From JAMXLO01 sp037201625 (GTDB taxonomy: Bacteria > Pseudomonadota > Alphaproteobacteria > Acetobacterales > Acetobacteraceae), in assembly GCA_037201625.1 (NCBI GenBank), contig JBBCGR010000003.1, positions 1,302,001 through 1,366,000 of the forward strand: 64,000 bases of DNA, given 5' to 3'. Below are positions 17,464 to 25,043 of this stretch, one piece after another; position 1 is the stretch's first letter, and the number at the start of each line of letters is the position of its first letter. The notes below the pieces were generated by a model. That model was not told the origin of the DNA and did not search any database. It saw only the letters and a program-made list of their open reading frames with translations. A program made the position numbers and the translations under genes.

Positions 17464-17510
17464 CGTTTGTACGCAGCCGCCCGCCGCCCCGCCAGGCAGA
17501 CGGCCCCAGC

Positions 17511-17557
17511 ACGCCACCCGCGACGCCGAAGCCGGAGGACCGCGTCGCGGGTGGCGT
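17511..17557. repeat. 15-bp inverted repeat
   Basis: ACGCCACCCGCGACG at 17511-17525 and its exact reverse complement at 17543-17557, with a 17-nt loop. The spacer between the duplicated peptide genes and hsp20 otherwise shows no coding signal. No T-run follows. Confidence 0.7.
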
Positions 17558-17609
17558 CGAGGCGGCAATACCTCTCTCAGCGCTGCCACTTGCGGGCGCG
17601 CGCACGAAA

Positions 17610-17635
17610 AAGGGGCCGGCGCGAACCGGCCCCTT
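17610..17635 (-). terminator. Intrinsic terminator of hsp20
   Basis: 10-bp perfect stem (AAGGGGCCGG / CCGGCCCCTT) with a 6-nt loop; read on the minus strand it is followed by a T-run (CCCCTTTTTCG). It lies 27 nt past the hsp20 stop codon. Confidence 0.8.
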
Positions 17636-17661
17636 CGTCTGTGCGGTTACATGCACGGCGC

Positions 17662-18132
17662 TTAGGCGGCCTGGACGGCCTCCTGGCTGTCGTTGGCGAC
17701 CGCCTTCGGGGCCTCGCCACCGATGGTGATGCGGCGCGGCTTCAGCGCCTCGGGAACCACGCGCTTCAGGCCGACATGGAGCAGCCCGTTCTGCACGTCC
17801 GCACCCTCGACCAGGATGTGGTCGGCGAGCACGAAGCGGCGCTCGAAGGCGCGTCCGGCGATGCCGCGGTACAGCATCTCGCCCTTCTGCCCCTCACTGG
17901 TCACCTTGCCGGACACCACGAGCGTGTTGTCCTTCACGACGAGGTCCAGTTCCTCCGGACGGAAGCCAGCCACCGCCATGGTCAGGCGGTAGGTGTCATC
18001 GCCGGTCTTCTCGATGTTGTAGGGAGGGTAGCTCGATGCGTCTGCGGTGGACGTGGCGGTGTCCATCAGACGGGCCAGCCGATCGAAGCCGATGGCGGTA
18101 CGGAAAAGCGGTGCGAAGTCGAACGTCGTCAT
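17662..18132 (-). CDS. Small heat-shock protein (Hsp20/alpha-crystallin, IbpA-like)
   Basis: 156 residues: an N-terminal arm (FAPLFRTAIGFDRLARLMDT), the alpha-crystallin domain from about residue 37 (YPPYNIEKTGDDTYRLTMAV, then AGFRPEELDLVV) to about 125 with the conserved GLLHVGL segment, and a C-terminal tail with the ALKPRRITI motif whose I-x-I docks neighbouring subunits. It is an ATP-independent holdase binding unfolding proteins. IbpA-type features (FDRL, GIAGRAFERRF) place it in class A of alphaproteobacterial sHsps, the class usually controlled by ROSE thermometers. A sigma-32-like promoter and ROSE-like leader precede it. Confidence 0.93.
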   Translation of the reverse strand: MTTFDFAPLFRTAIGFDRLARLMDTATSTADASSYPPYNIEKTGDDTYRLTMAVAGFRPEELDLVVKDNTLVVSGKVTSEGQKGEMLYRGIAGRAFERRFVLADHILVEGADVQNGLLHVGLKRVVPEALKPRRITIGGEAPKAVANDSQEAVQAA

Positions 18133-18230
18133 GGCAGAACCTCCTGCTACAGCAAGGTCATGGTTGCAGGGCCCCCCGCATGGGCCGGCCCCTCTTTCAG
18201 TCTTCCGAAACCCCGACTGGGCGTCTCGGA
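18133..18230 (-). promoter_or_regulatory. ROSE-like RNA thermometer in the hsp20 5'UTR
   Basis: The leader of about 100 nt ends in a hairpin covering the ribosome-binding site. On the transcript, ACCUUGCU (18152-18159) faces AGCAGGAGGU (18138-18147). Pairing UGCU/AGCA and ACCU/AGGU leaves two bulged G residues opposite nothing and buries AGGAGG, 4 nt plus the start context from the AUG. The UUGCU anti-Shine-Dalgarno element and the bulged G are the hallmark of ROSE thermometers, which melt on heating. Upstream GC-rich stretches could form the additional hairpins seen in that family. This is pattern recognition; no folding was computed. Confidence 0.75.
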
Positions 18231-18238
18231 CCCCCCTG

Positions 18239-18266
18239 AAATAGCGAGCGCCGCCCCCCGTTCAAG
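18239..18266 (-). promoter_or_regulatory. Sigma-32 (RpoH)-type promoter of hsp20
   Basis: On the minus strand CTTGAA (18261-18266) and GCTATTT (18239-18245) lie CTTG-17 nt-GCTATTT apart, close to the alphaproteobacterial RpoH consensus CTTG-N17-CYTATNT. Transcription would start near 18231, giving a leader of about 100 nt. Confidence 0.65.
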
Positions 18267-18302
18267 AGGGCGGCGCTGCAGAAAAAATGCAGGCTGGGTC
18301 TG

Positions 18303-18527
18303 TTAGGTTTTCAGACCGAGGCCGGCAAACTTCTTGTTGAACTTGGCCACCTGGCCGCCGCTGTCGATGATGCGGTGCTGGCCGGTCCACGCCGGGTGCG
18401 ACTTGGGGTCGATGTCCAGCCGCAGCGTGTCGCCCGGCTTGCCCATGCACGAGCGGGTCTTGAACTGGGTGCCGTCGGTCATCACGACGTTGATCTCATG
18501 GTAGGTGGGGTGGATCCCGGGCTTCAT
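18303..18527 (-). CDS. rpmE: 50S ribosomal protein L31
   Basis: 74 residues beginning MKPGIHPTYHEINVVMTDGT and continuing through SHPAWTGQHR to KFNKKFAG, the typical L31 pattern. It lacks the Cys pairs that bind zinc in the E. coli form (one Cys only), so it is the zinc-independent C-minus type common in alphaproteobacteria. The ATG at 18527 is set by the conserved MKPGIHP start. It is on the same strand as hsp20 but separated by the hsp20 promoter region, and follows the Spy-like gene by 102 nt. Confidence 0.95.
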   Translation of the reverse strand: MKPGIHPTYHEINVVMTDGTQFKTRSCMGKPGDTLRLDIDPKSHPAWTGQHRIIDSGGQVAKFNKKFAGLGLKT

Positions 18528-18629
18528 CACACTGCTCCTGCTGGCGCTGGCGATCCCGACCGGCAGCGCGAGCGCCGGCATATAGCGCCGGCGCCCGCCG
18601 AAGACCAGAGTTTGGCTGCCTGCAGGCTG

Positions 18630-19208
18630 CTACTTCGCCGCCGCCTGACCGCGCCCGCGGGCGCCGGCCGGCTGGACCCGGAACATCTCGTCCGCCGTCT
18701 TCTTCTGCTGCTCCGAGAGAGCCATGTAGAGGCTCTGGAACGCCGGGACGAGCTTCTGCATCTCCTGGGCTCGCTGCTGTTCGATCTGGGCGAAGGACTG
18801 CATGTTGTCCACCGCCGACATCGAGCCGATCCGTTCGGCGCGCTGCTGGTAGACCTGCTCCATCTCCCGCGCATTGTCGCGCATCAGTTGGGCGAACTGG
18901 TCCCACTGCGTCGCCTGCTGGTCGGTGATGTGGAGCTTGCTGCGCATCTCGGTGATGTGGCGCTCGACCGCACTCTGGCGCGACTCGCCGGGCTGGCGGG
19001 CGTTGGCTGCGCGGCCGGGATGCGGTGCCGCCTTCTGTGTTGTACCGGACGGCGCGCCGACCGAGGGGGCGATGGCGGCCGGCGGGCTGGCGGGGTTCGT
19101 GGGCGCCGCCGGTGCCGTCGGAGCGGTGGTCTGGGCCAGGGCGGGCGCCGCGGCGAGCAGCGTGGTGAGCAGCAGCGGGGCTGCCCGCCCGGTGAGAGAG
19201 AACTTCAT
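18630..19208 (-). CDS. Spy/CpxP-like periplasmic LTXXQ protein
   Basis: 192 residues. A Sec signal peptide (APLLLTTLLAAAPALAQ) is followed by a Pro/Ala/Thr-rich linker (about residues 27-75) and a helical region with the family's LTXXQ-like motifs (LHITDQQATQWDQFAQLM near 95 and ALSEQQKKTADEMF near the C-terminus). Spy and CpxP proteins are periplasmic chaperones or stress sensors; that role is inferred. The methionine-rich helix (MSAVDNMQSFAQIEQQRAQE) could also bind metal. It lies upstream of rpmE on the same strand. Confidence 0.8.
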   Translation of the reverse strand: MKFSLTGRAAPLLLTTLLAAAPALAQTTAPTAPAAPTNPASPPAAIAPSVGAPSGTTQKAAPHPGRAANARQPGESRQSAVERHITEMRSKLHITDQQATQWDQFAQLMRDNAREMEQVYQQRAERIGSMSAVDNMQSFAQIEQQRAQEMQKLVPAFQSLYMALSEQQKKTADEMFRVQPAGARGRGQAAAK

Positions 19209-19303
19209 GTCAGACTTCTCCGTGCAGGGATTGGCACAGCCTGAGGCTGGCGAAGGATTGTGGCCGGACTGGCCGCCTCGCAGGGTTTTGTTGTGGCGGG
19301 CGG

Positions 19304-20380
19304 TCAGGCCAGCGTTGCGCGCCAGTAGGGTGGAGGCAGGTCCGGCTTCACTCCCAGTGCCTGTGCCGCGCGCAGCGGCCAGGCCGGATCGGCCAGCAGG
19401 ACGCGGGCGAGGAACACAAGGTCCGCCCGCTCGTTGGCGACGATCTCGGCAGCGTGGGTCGGCTCCGTGATCAGTCCCACCGCGCCGGTGGCGATGCCCA
19501 CCTCGCGGCGGATGCGGTCGGCGAACGGCACCTGGTAGCCGGGATAGGTCGGGATGCGCACGTCCGGCGCGATCGCGCCCGAGGAGCAGTCGATCAGGTC
19601 CACATCGCCGCGCGCCGCCAGGGTGCGGCATAGAGCCACCGTGTCGTCCAGCGTCAGCCCGCCCGGCAGGTAGTCGACGCAGGAGAGCCGCACGAACAGC
19701 GGCAGGTCGGCCGGCCATTCGGCGCGCACCGCGTCCAGCACCTCCATCAGGAAACGGCTGCGGCCTGCCATGTCACCGCCGTACAGATCGTTGCGGTGAT
19801 TGGCGATCGGCGACAGGAAAGAGTGCAGCAGGTAGCCGTGGGCGGCGTGTACCTCGACCACCTTCATGCCGGCCTCGCGCGCCATGCGGGCCGAGTTGGC
19901 GAATTCCTCGACGATGCCGGCGATCTCGCCGACGGTGAGCGGATGCGGGTCGACGGCGCCTTGGGTGAAGGGAATCGCACTGGGCGCGACCGGCACCCAG
20001 CCGCCGTCCTGCGGCGCGATCGGCTTGCTGCCTTCCCAGGTGCGTGTGGTGCTCGCCTTGCGGCCGGCATGGGCGATCTGGATGCCGGGCACCGCGCCGC
20101 CGCGCTCGATGATGGCGGCGAGGCGCGCGAGCAGCGCCTCATGCTGCGGGTTCCACAGCCCGAGGCAGTACGGCGTGATGCGGCCGATGGCGGACACATG
20201 GGTCGCCTCGGTGAACACGATGCCGGCGCCGCCCATGGCCCGGGCGCCCAAGTGCTGGATGTGCCAGTCGTCGCCCAGGCCGTCCTCGGCGGAGTACTGG
20301 CACATCGGCGCCACCACCAGACGGTTGCGCGCGGTGACGGAGCGGAAGCTGATCGGCTCGAACAGGAGCGGCGTCGGCAT
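19304..20380 (-). CDS. Old yellow enzyme family NADH:flavin oxidoreductase (YqjM-like)
   Basis: 358-residue FMN TIM-barrel ene-reductase. VVAPMCQYSAEDG carries the Cys that tunes the flavin in the thermophilic-like (YqjM) subclass. QIAHAGRKAST, VEVHAAHGYLLHSFLSPIAN with its substrate-binding His pair, and NDLYGGDMAGRSRF are the other signatures; GAVGLITEP and the C-terminal RVLLADPAWPLRAA contribute the phosphate site. Members reduce activated C=C bonds of enals, enones or nitro compounds using NAD(P)H. The physiological substrate is unknown. It is next to a VOC protein on the same strand (64-nt gap). Confidence 0.93.
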   Translation of the reverse strand: MPTPLLFEPISFRSVTARNRLVVAPMCQYSAEDGLGDDWHIQHLGARAMGGAGIVFTEATHVSAIGRITPYCLGLWNPQHEALLARLAAIIERGGAVPGIQIAHAGRKASTTRTWEGSKPIAPQDGGWVPVAPSAIPFTQGAVDPHPLTVGEIAGIVEEFANSARMAREAGMKVVEVHAAHGYLLHSFLSPIANHRNDLYGGDMAGRSRFLMEVLDAVRAEWPADLPLFVRLSCVDYLPGGLTLDDTVALCRTLAARGDVDLIDCSSGAIAPDVRIPTYPGYQVPFADRIRREVGIATGAVGLITEPTHAAEIVANERADLVFLARVLLADPAWPLRAAQALGVKPDLPPPYWRATLA

Positions 20381-20444
20381 GCGGGCAGAATCCTTGCGGC
20401 TGGGTTGGGCTACGGCTGGGTCGCGTTACGGCTGAGTTGCGGTA

Positions 20445-20891
20445 TCAGACTGTTTCGGGCGCCATGCCCTTTTCCGCAAGTTCGCGGCGGGCCTTGTCGG
20501 TCTTCTCCAGCGCCAAGCCCATGCCGCGCAGCACGTGCGGCGCCTTGGTGAACTGGATGTCGCCGTAGCCGATGACCTCGACACGGTTGCCCCAGGGATC
20601 GAGGAAGTCGAGGAACGGGCCGTCGAGCAACTGCCCGCCGGCCTGCGTCACCAGGTCGCGCACCGCGCTGCGGTCATCCACCACCAGGCCGAAATGCCGA
20701 GGGCTGTCGCGGTGCGGCGTGTCGACCTGCATCAGCGCAATGAACTGGTCGCCCATGTCGATGAACGCCTGCCCCTTGCCCCTGCCGCGCAACGTAAAGT
20801 CGAAGATGCGCCCATAGAAGGTCAGCGCCTCGTCGATGTCGCCGACCTCGAGCGCGATGTGGTTCACGCCGACCATGCGGGGTTTGTGCAT
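20445..20891 (-). CDS. VOC-superfamily (glyoxalase/dioxygenase-like) protein
   Basis: 148 residues, one VOC module of paired beta-alpha-beta-beta-beta units. Potential metal ligands are the His in VNHIALEV (about residue 11), the His in RHFGLVV (about 66) and the Glu in NRVEVIGY (about 108); the length suits a single-domain glyoxalase-like enzyme or extradiol-type fold. Substrate unknown. It could act with the OYE gene downstream. The start at 20891 gives MHKPRMVGVNHIA; the frame is open upstream but without similarity. Divergent from the aminotransferase operon across 191 nt. Confidence 0.8.
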   Translation of the reverse strand: MHKPRMVGVNHIALEVGDIDEALTFYGRIFDFTLRGRGKGQAFIDMGDQFIALMQVDTPHRDSPRHFGLVVDDRSAVRDLVTQAGGQLLDGPFLDFLDPWGNRVEVIGYGDIQFTKAPHVLRGMGLALEKTDKARRELAEKGMAPETV

Positions 20892-21082
20892 GTCTGTCCT
20901 GCCTCTGCTGTGGCGGTGCACCATGAGATGGTTGCGGTGCAGCGACGCTGCAAGCGAGCCCACCGTGACGAGAGGATGGCGCTCGGAACCCGCCATTGGC
21001 AGCATGAAACGATGGCTACCCTTGCCGCTGTCACACCGCCATGCGAATTTCGGACATCTAACGCCGACAAGGGGAAACGCAC

Positions 21083-22315
21083 ATGAGCGCAGCATTCGAC
21101 CTGACATCGCGCTTTGCCAAGGGACTGCCCGATCCGACGCCGCGCTTCGGTGGCTTCCCCAAGTATAATTTCGTCGGCGGACATAACGACCCGGTGCGGA
21201 TCCCCATCGAGGGCCTGATCGAGGCGGCTGCCTCGGTGCTGCGTCGCGACGGATCGATGCTCGCGATGTACAATCTTGGCCAGGGGCCACAGGGCTATCC
21301 GGGTCTGCGCCAGACGGTGGCCGACAAGCTCAACCGTCATCGCGGCATGTCGATCAGCCCGGACAACGTGCTGGTCACGACCGGGTCCGGTCAGGGCATC
21401 GACATGGTCACGCGCATGTTCGTCAATCCGGGCGACACCGTGATCCTGGAGGAGTTCTGCTACGCGGGCGCGATCAACCGGTTCAAGCGCGGTGGCGCGA
21501 ACGTGGTGGGCGTTCCGGTCGATGAGGACGGCATGCGGATGGACGTGCTGGAATCGACCCTTGCGGAGATGAAGCAGAAAGGCGTGACGCCGGCTTTCAT
21601 CTACACGATTCCGACGATACAGAATCCGTCCGGCAGCATCCTGCCGCTGGAGCGGCGTCAGCGGATGCTGGCACTGGCGCGCCAGTACGGTGTGCCGATC
21701 TTCGAAGACGAGTGCTACGCCGACCTGGTCTGGGCCGGCAGCGCGCCGCCCGCGCTGTACGCGCTGGACCCGAAGCAGGTGGTGCATATCGGCTCCTTCT
21801 CCAAGACGCTCGCACCCGCCGTGCGCATCGGCTACGCGGTGTCGGAATGGCCGGTGCTTTCGCGCATGCTCGCGCTCAAGACCGACAGCGGCACCGGCGC
21901 GCTCGACCAGATGATCTGCGCGGAATTCTTCGGCAAGTACTTCGATCAGCATGTCGGCGCGCTGACCAACGTGCTGAAGGAGAAGCTCGACTGCATGGTG
22001 GAGGCGGTGGAACGCGAGTTCGGCACGGCCGCCGAGATGTGGAAGCCGCAGGGCGGGATCTTCCTGTGGTTCAAGCTGCCGGACAGCGTGGATGTGCGGA
22101 AACTGGTGAAGCCGGCGGCCGACGCCGGCATCCAGTTCAATCCTGGTCCGGAATGGGTATGCAATCCGGAGCCGGCGAAGTCGTATATGCGTCTGTGTTT
22201 CGCGCTGACCACCAAGGAGGAGATCCGCGAGGGTGTCGCGGCATTGGCGCAGGTCTGCTACGAGCAGACCGGCATTCCCGTGCGCAGCGCCAACGTGCAA
22301 CGCCGGACGGCCTGA
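21083..22315 (+). CDS. PLP-dependent aminotransferase (class I/II, 2-aminoadipate aminotransferase-like)
   Basis: 410-residue fold-type I transaminase. Seen: the N-terminal substrate segment, TTGSGQGIDMVTRMFVNPGD around the phosphate site, IPTIQNPSGSILPLERRQRM, FEDECYADLVW with the cofactor Asp, and GSFSKTLAPAVRIGY with Schiff-base Lys241. The QNPSG and SFSKTLAP motifs point to the 2-aminoadipate/aromatic aminotransferase (LysN, MocR-domain-like) subgroup. It leads an operon: the [2Fe-2S] subunit gene begins 3 nt after its stop. The ATG at 21083 follows AAGGGGAAACGCAC. Confidence 0.9.
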   Translation: MSAAFDLTSRFAKGLPDPTPRFGGFPKYNFVGGHNDPVRIPIEGLIEAAASVLRRDGSMLAMYNLGQGPQGYPGLRQTVADKLNRHRGMSISPDNVLVTTGSGQGIDMVTRMFVNPGDTVILEEFCYAGAINRFKRGGANVVGVPVDEDGMRMDVLESTLAEMKQKGVTPAFIYTIPTIQNPSGSILPLERRQRMLALARQYGVPIFEDECYADLVWAGSAPPALYALDPKQVVHIGSFSKTLAPAVRIGYAVSEWPVLSRMLALKTDSGTGALDQMICAEFFGKYFDQHVGALTNVLKEKLDCMVEAVEREFGTAAEMWKPQGGIFLWFKLPDSVDVRKLVKPAADAGIQFNPGPEWVCNPEPAKSYMRLCFALTTKEEIREGVAALAQVCYEQTGIPVRSANVQRRTA

Positions 22316-22318
22316 GCC

Positions 22319-22816
22319 ATGGCGCAGGACATCGCATCTGGCGTCATCACATTCAGCGTCAATGGGCAGGCGGTGGACGTGACGGCGCTCGAGACGGCGC
22401 CGCTGATCGATGTCCTGCGCAACACGCTCAACCTGAAGGGTACGCGCTACGGGTGCGGGCTGGAGCAGTGCGGAAGCTGCACCGTGCTGCTGGATGGCGC
22501 GCCGGTCCACGCGTGTTCGCGTGAGGTCGGCACCGTCGCGGGCCGCAGCGTCATCACCATCGAGGGCCTGGGCACGCCGGCCCAGCCGCATCCGCTGCAG
22601 CAGGCCTTCCTCGACGAGCAGGCAGGGCAATGCGGCTACTGTCTGTCCGGCATCGTCATGAGCGCAAAGGCGCTGCTCGATCGCAATCCGTCGCCGACGC
22701 GCGCCGATATCGCGGCGGCGCTCGACGGCAATCTCTGTCGCTGCGGCGCCCATCCGCGCATCCTGCGCGCGATCGAGAAGGCGGCCGTCCTGCTGCGGGA
22801 AGGGAAGGGCGCATGA
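22319..22816 (+). CDS. [2Fe-2S] subunit of a molybdenum hydroxylase (CoxS/NdhS-like)
   Basis: 165 residues. The plant-ferredoxin-type cluster site is YGCGLEQCGSCTVLLDG with HAC further on, and the second cluster is held by GQCGYCLSG and NLCRCGAHPRI in a four-helix domain. This two-cluster small subunit passes electrons from the molybdopterin subunit in xanthine dehydrogenase, isoquinoline oxidoreductase and nicotinate dehydrogenase types. The start is 3 nt after the aminotransferase, and the stop overlaps the large-subunit start by 4 nt (ATGA). No FAD-binding middle subunit is present, as in isoquinoline 1-oxidoreductase-type two-subunit enzymes. Confidence 0.93.
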   Translation: MAQDIASGVITFSVNGQAVDVTALETAPLIDVLRNTLNLKGTRYGCGLEQCGSCTVLLDGAPVHACSREVGTVAGRSVITIEGLGTPAQPHPLQQAFLDEQAGQCGYCLSGIVMSAKALLDRNPSPTRADIAAALDGNLCRCGAHPRILRAIEKAAVLLREGKGA

Positions 22817-24919
22817 GCGACACGCTGCCGACATCGATCCAGAACAACCGCCGCATGGAGAAGTGGATCCGGTTCGAGCCGGACCGCACGGTGCGCCTCG
22901 CGGTCGGCAAAGTGGAGTTGGGCCAGGGCAACGTCACCGCGCTGGCCCAGATCGCGGCCGATGAACTGGACGTGGACCTGGATCGGATCGCGGTGCTGTC
23001 AGGCGATACCGAGGATGCGCCGGACGAAGGCCAGACGACCTCGAGCCAGTCGATCGAGGTGTCGGGCCGTTCGGTGCGGCTGGTGTCGGCCGAATTGCGC
23101 GCGCGCGTGCTCGATCGACTGGCGCAGCGGCTCAACTGCAGCCCCGACGAGTTGACGGTGGAGGGACGGTACGTTCCGACGCGGCGACGCGCCGACCGGG
23201 CACGATTACTGGAACTTCATTGCGGACGAAGACTTCGCGCGCGACATCGAGGGCAACGCGACGCCGAAGCCGCACACCGCGTATCGCTATGTCGGGCGGC
23301 CCATGCCGCGGCGCGACCTGCCGGCGAAGCTGTCGGGTGCGGCGTTCATCCACGACATGGTGCGGCCCGACATGCTGCACGCGCGCATCCTGCGCCAGCC
23401 CTGCCGCGGCGCTCGGCTCACGTCGTTCGACGAGGCGGCGGTGCGGCGGGTGGAGCGCGGTGAGTTCCGCGTGCTGCGCGTGGGCGAGTTCGTGGCCTTC
23501 ATCGGCAGCGACGAGACGGTGGTGCAGCGCGCCGCCGCTGCCGCGCCGCTGCATGCGACGTGGGAGAACGTGCCGCCGATCGCGCCGGCGCAGCAGGAGG
23601 CGGCGTGGCTGGTGGGCCAGCAATCGCAGGATCGCGTGCTCGGCACCGACGCGCCGCCTGTCACCACGAATGTCGTGACGGCGAGCTATTCGCGCCCGTA
23701 TGTCGCGCATGCCTCGATGGCGCCATCCTGCGCGCTGGCGGAGTTTCGCGACGGCCACCTGTCGGTGTGGTCGCACACGCAGGGCGTCTATCCGCTGCGC
23801 TCGGCGCTGGCGAACGTGCTGGGGCTATCACAGGAGGCGATCACCGTGCGGCACGCGCATGGCGCGGGCTGCTACGGGCACAACGGCGCCGACGATGTGG
23901 CGGTGGATGCGGCGGTGATCGCGATGCAGGCGCCCGATCGCTGCATCCGCGTGCAATGGCGCCGCGAGGAGGAGTTCGGCTACGAGCCGTCCGGCACGGC
24001 GATGCACGTGACGATCCGCGCGGCGCTGGACGATGCGGGAAAACCCGTGGAGTGGACTGCGGAGATCTGGTCGGCGACGCATGTGCAGCGGCCCAGCAGC
24101 GGCGGCAATATGCTGACCCATGAGGCACTGCCGACGCCGCCCCCCGATCCGCGTCCCACCGATCCCCCCGAGGCGAACGGCGGCGGCGGCACGCGCAACG
24201 CCTTCGCGCTGTACGACTTCCCGGTGAAGCGCGTGGTGCACCACCTGGTGCTGCGCCCGCCGGTGCGCACATCCGCGCTGCGCGGACTGGGTGCGCTGCC
24301 GAACGTGTTCGCCATCGAGTGCTTCATGGACGAGTTGGCGGAGAAGGCCGGCATCGATCCGATAGAGTATCGCCTATCGCTGCTGTCCGATCCGCGCGCG
24401 CGACGGCTGATCGAGAACGTGGCGGCGCGCAGCAACTGGGCCTCGCGCGGTGTGGCAGGAAGCGGGCGCGGGCTCGGCATGGGCTGGGCGCGCTACAAGA
24501 ACCGCGCGGCCTATGCCGCGGTGGTGGCGGAGGTGGAAGTGGACCAGGAGGTGCGGCTGCGTCGCGTGTGGTGCGCGGCGGATGCCGGTCTGGTGGTCAA
24601 TCCGGATGGCGGACGCAACCAACTCGATGGCGGGATCATCCATGCCGCGAGCATGACGCTGAAGGAGCAGGTGCGGATGGAGGGGGACGGGATCACGTCG
24701 CTCGACTGGGACCGCTATCCGATCCTGCGGTTCTCCGAAGTGCCGGAGATCGACACCGAGATCATCCATGCGCCGGACCTGCCGACGCTTGGCATGGGCG
24801 AGTGCACGTTCGGCCCCACTGCCGCGGCGATCGGCAATGCCGTGGCACACGCGCTCGGCACGCGCATCCGCGACATGCCGTTCACGCGCGAGAGGATCGA
24901 GGCGGCCCTGCTGGCGTAA
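22813..24919 (+). pseudogene. Molybdopterin-binding large subunit of the hydroxylase, with a one-base frameshift
   Basis: The reading frame opens with MSDTLPTSIQNNRRMEKWIR and runs through VGKVELGQGNVTALAQIAAD to NCSPDELTVE. It then leaves frame at 23163-23165 (GTGGAGGGACGG), and the correct continuation (DGTFRRGDAPTGHDYWNFIA, then DEDFARDIEGNA, PKPHTAYRYVGRP) is read one base later through to 24919. Removing one G from the GGG restores a single 701-codon gene, the right size for a two-subunit isoquinoline/nicotinate oxidoreductase-type large subunit. Downstream features include RGLGALPNVFAIECFMDELA and the C-terminal GMGECTFGPTAAAIGNAVAH with the base-type Glu. It is either a true inactivating mutation or a sequencing error. 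It would oxidise an N-heterocycle or aldehyde. Confidence 0.85.
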
Positions 24920-24976
24920 CCCGCCCCTCCCGGTCCCCAGGCGAGGAGACCGGCGTCATAACGCCCGCTCCCCTGG

Positions 24977-25015
24977 CATTGCGAGCACAGCGAAGCAATC
25001 TCCATGGGATCGCCT
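24977..25015. repeat. Dispersed palindromic repeat, family 2, half copy
   Basis: CATTGCGAGCACAGCGAAGC followed by AATCTCCATGGGA matches the minus strand of the element at 54027-54088 at almost every position. Only one arm of the palindrome is present here. Located between the pseudogene and the binding-protein gene. Confidence 0.75.
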
Positions 25016-25043
25016 CCCTGCCGCTCGCTTCCCCGACCGGGGA

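Larger units (their letters stand above)
16994..17472 (+). repeat. Tandem duplication unit, copy 2
   Basis: Second copy of the 479-bp unit, with a period of 610 bp to copy 1. The leader differs by scattered substitutions and a small indel just before the start codon. In copy 1 a short leader frame begins ATGCACGCC; here the same position reads ATACACGCC, so that frame is not conserved while the nucleotide sequence is. Confidence 0.9.
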
